DNA of 6,205 nucleotides, from assembly GCA_937959065.1 (NCBI GenBank), contig CALGOI010000372.1:1-6205 (forward strand), in the 5' to 3' direction. Within the stretch, counting starts at the first letter, position 1. Each line of letters begins with the position of its first letter. The stretch is from an uncultured Ignavibacteriota bacterium. Its GTDB lineage: Bacteria; Bacteroidota; Ignavibacteria; Tepidaquicellales; Tepidaquicellaceae. The translations under genes were made by a program, and so were the position numbers. A model generated the notes under the pieces. It did not search any database, had not been told where the DNA came from, and worked only from the letters and a program-made list of their open reading frames with translations. Below are positions 6,054 through 6,205 of this stretch, one piece after another.

Positions 6054-6205
6054 TTAGGCATTAGGCTCGACATTTATTACCTTTTTGCCTGACTTATCTG
6101 TGAATTGCACTGTTCCTTCTATCAAAGAAAAAATAGTATAGTCTCTTCCGAGCCCGACATTTTTTCCCGGTAAGAATTTTGTGCCTCGCTGTCTTGCGAT
6201 GATAT
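6054..6205 (-). CDS. rpmA: 50S ribosomal protein L27 (C-terminal part; N-terminus beyond window)
   Basis: The visible 49 codons plus TAA encode the C-terminal part of L27, a protein of about 85 residues that lies near the peptidyl-transferase centre of the large subunit. The diagnostic block IIARQRGTKFLPGKNVGLGRD is followed by YTIFSLIEGTVQF and the basic tail DKSGKKVINVEPNA; the first block matches the conserved RQRGT-PG-NVG core of the family. The reading frame is open to the window edge. In most bacteria rplU (L21) lies directly upstream, which here would be outside the window; this is expected but not seen. Transcription should stop at the strong hairpin 24 bp downstream, before mdh. Confidence 0.96.
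   Translation of the reverse strand, partial: IIARQRGTKFLPGKNVGLGRDYTIFSLIEGTVQFTDKSGKKVINVEPNA

Overview
This window is an ordinary-looking chromosomal segment from an AT-rich bacterium of the Bacteroidota/Chlorobiota/Ignavibacteriota (FCB) group. The placement is inferred from protein features: the malate dehydrogenase is the LDH-like type common in that group, RecJ carries the ASDIVP and GDYDVDG motif forms I associate with Bacteroidota, one gene encodes an Asn/Tyr/Phe-rich outer-membrane barrel with a signal peptide ending in AFSQ, the starts lack clear Shine-Dalgarno sequences, and the tRNA gene has no encoded CCA. I cannot name the species.

Layout. On the left, on the minus strand, lie a tRNA-Leu(CAG) gene and, 25 bp downstream of it, recJ, whose C-terminus runs off the window. 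A very AT-rich 153 bp divergent spacer follows. Then comes a plus-strand cluster of three genes: an ABC-2-type ATPase, a 639-residue predicted outer-membrane beta-barrel protein whose start overlaps the ATPase stop by 17 nt, and, 42 bp further on, an RsbW/SpoIIAB-like ATP-binding protein. On the right, on the minus strand and convergent with the cluster, is mdh (malate dehydrogenase), preceded by the last 49 codons of rpmA (ribosomal protein L27). Two strong intrinsic terminators are visible, one after rpmA and one after mdh. The mdh terminator is embedded in the 3' end of the RsbW-like gene.

How the genes work together. recJ, tRNA-Leu, rpmA and mdh are housekeeping genes (DNA repair, translation, TCA cycle). 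The plus-strand trio is the least explained part. It combines an ABC ATPase with no visible permease, an unrecognised outer-membrane protein and an orphan anti-sigma-type kinase domain. The overlap argues that the first two are co-expressed. A shared function is an inference. I found no CRISPR array, insertion sequence, prophage gene or integration scar.
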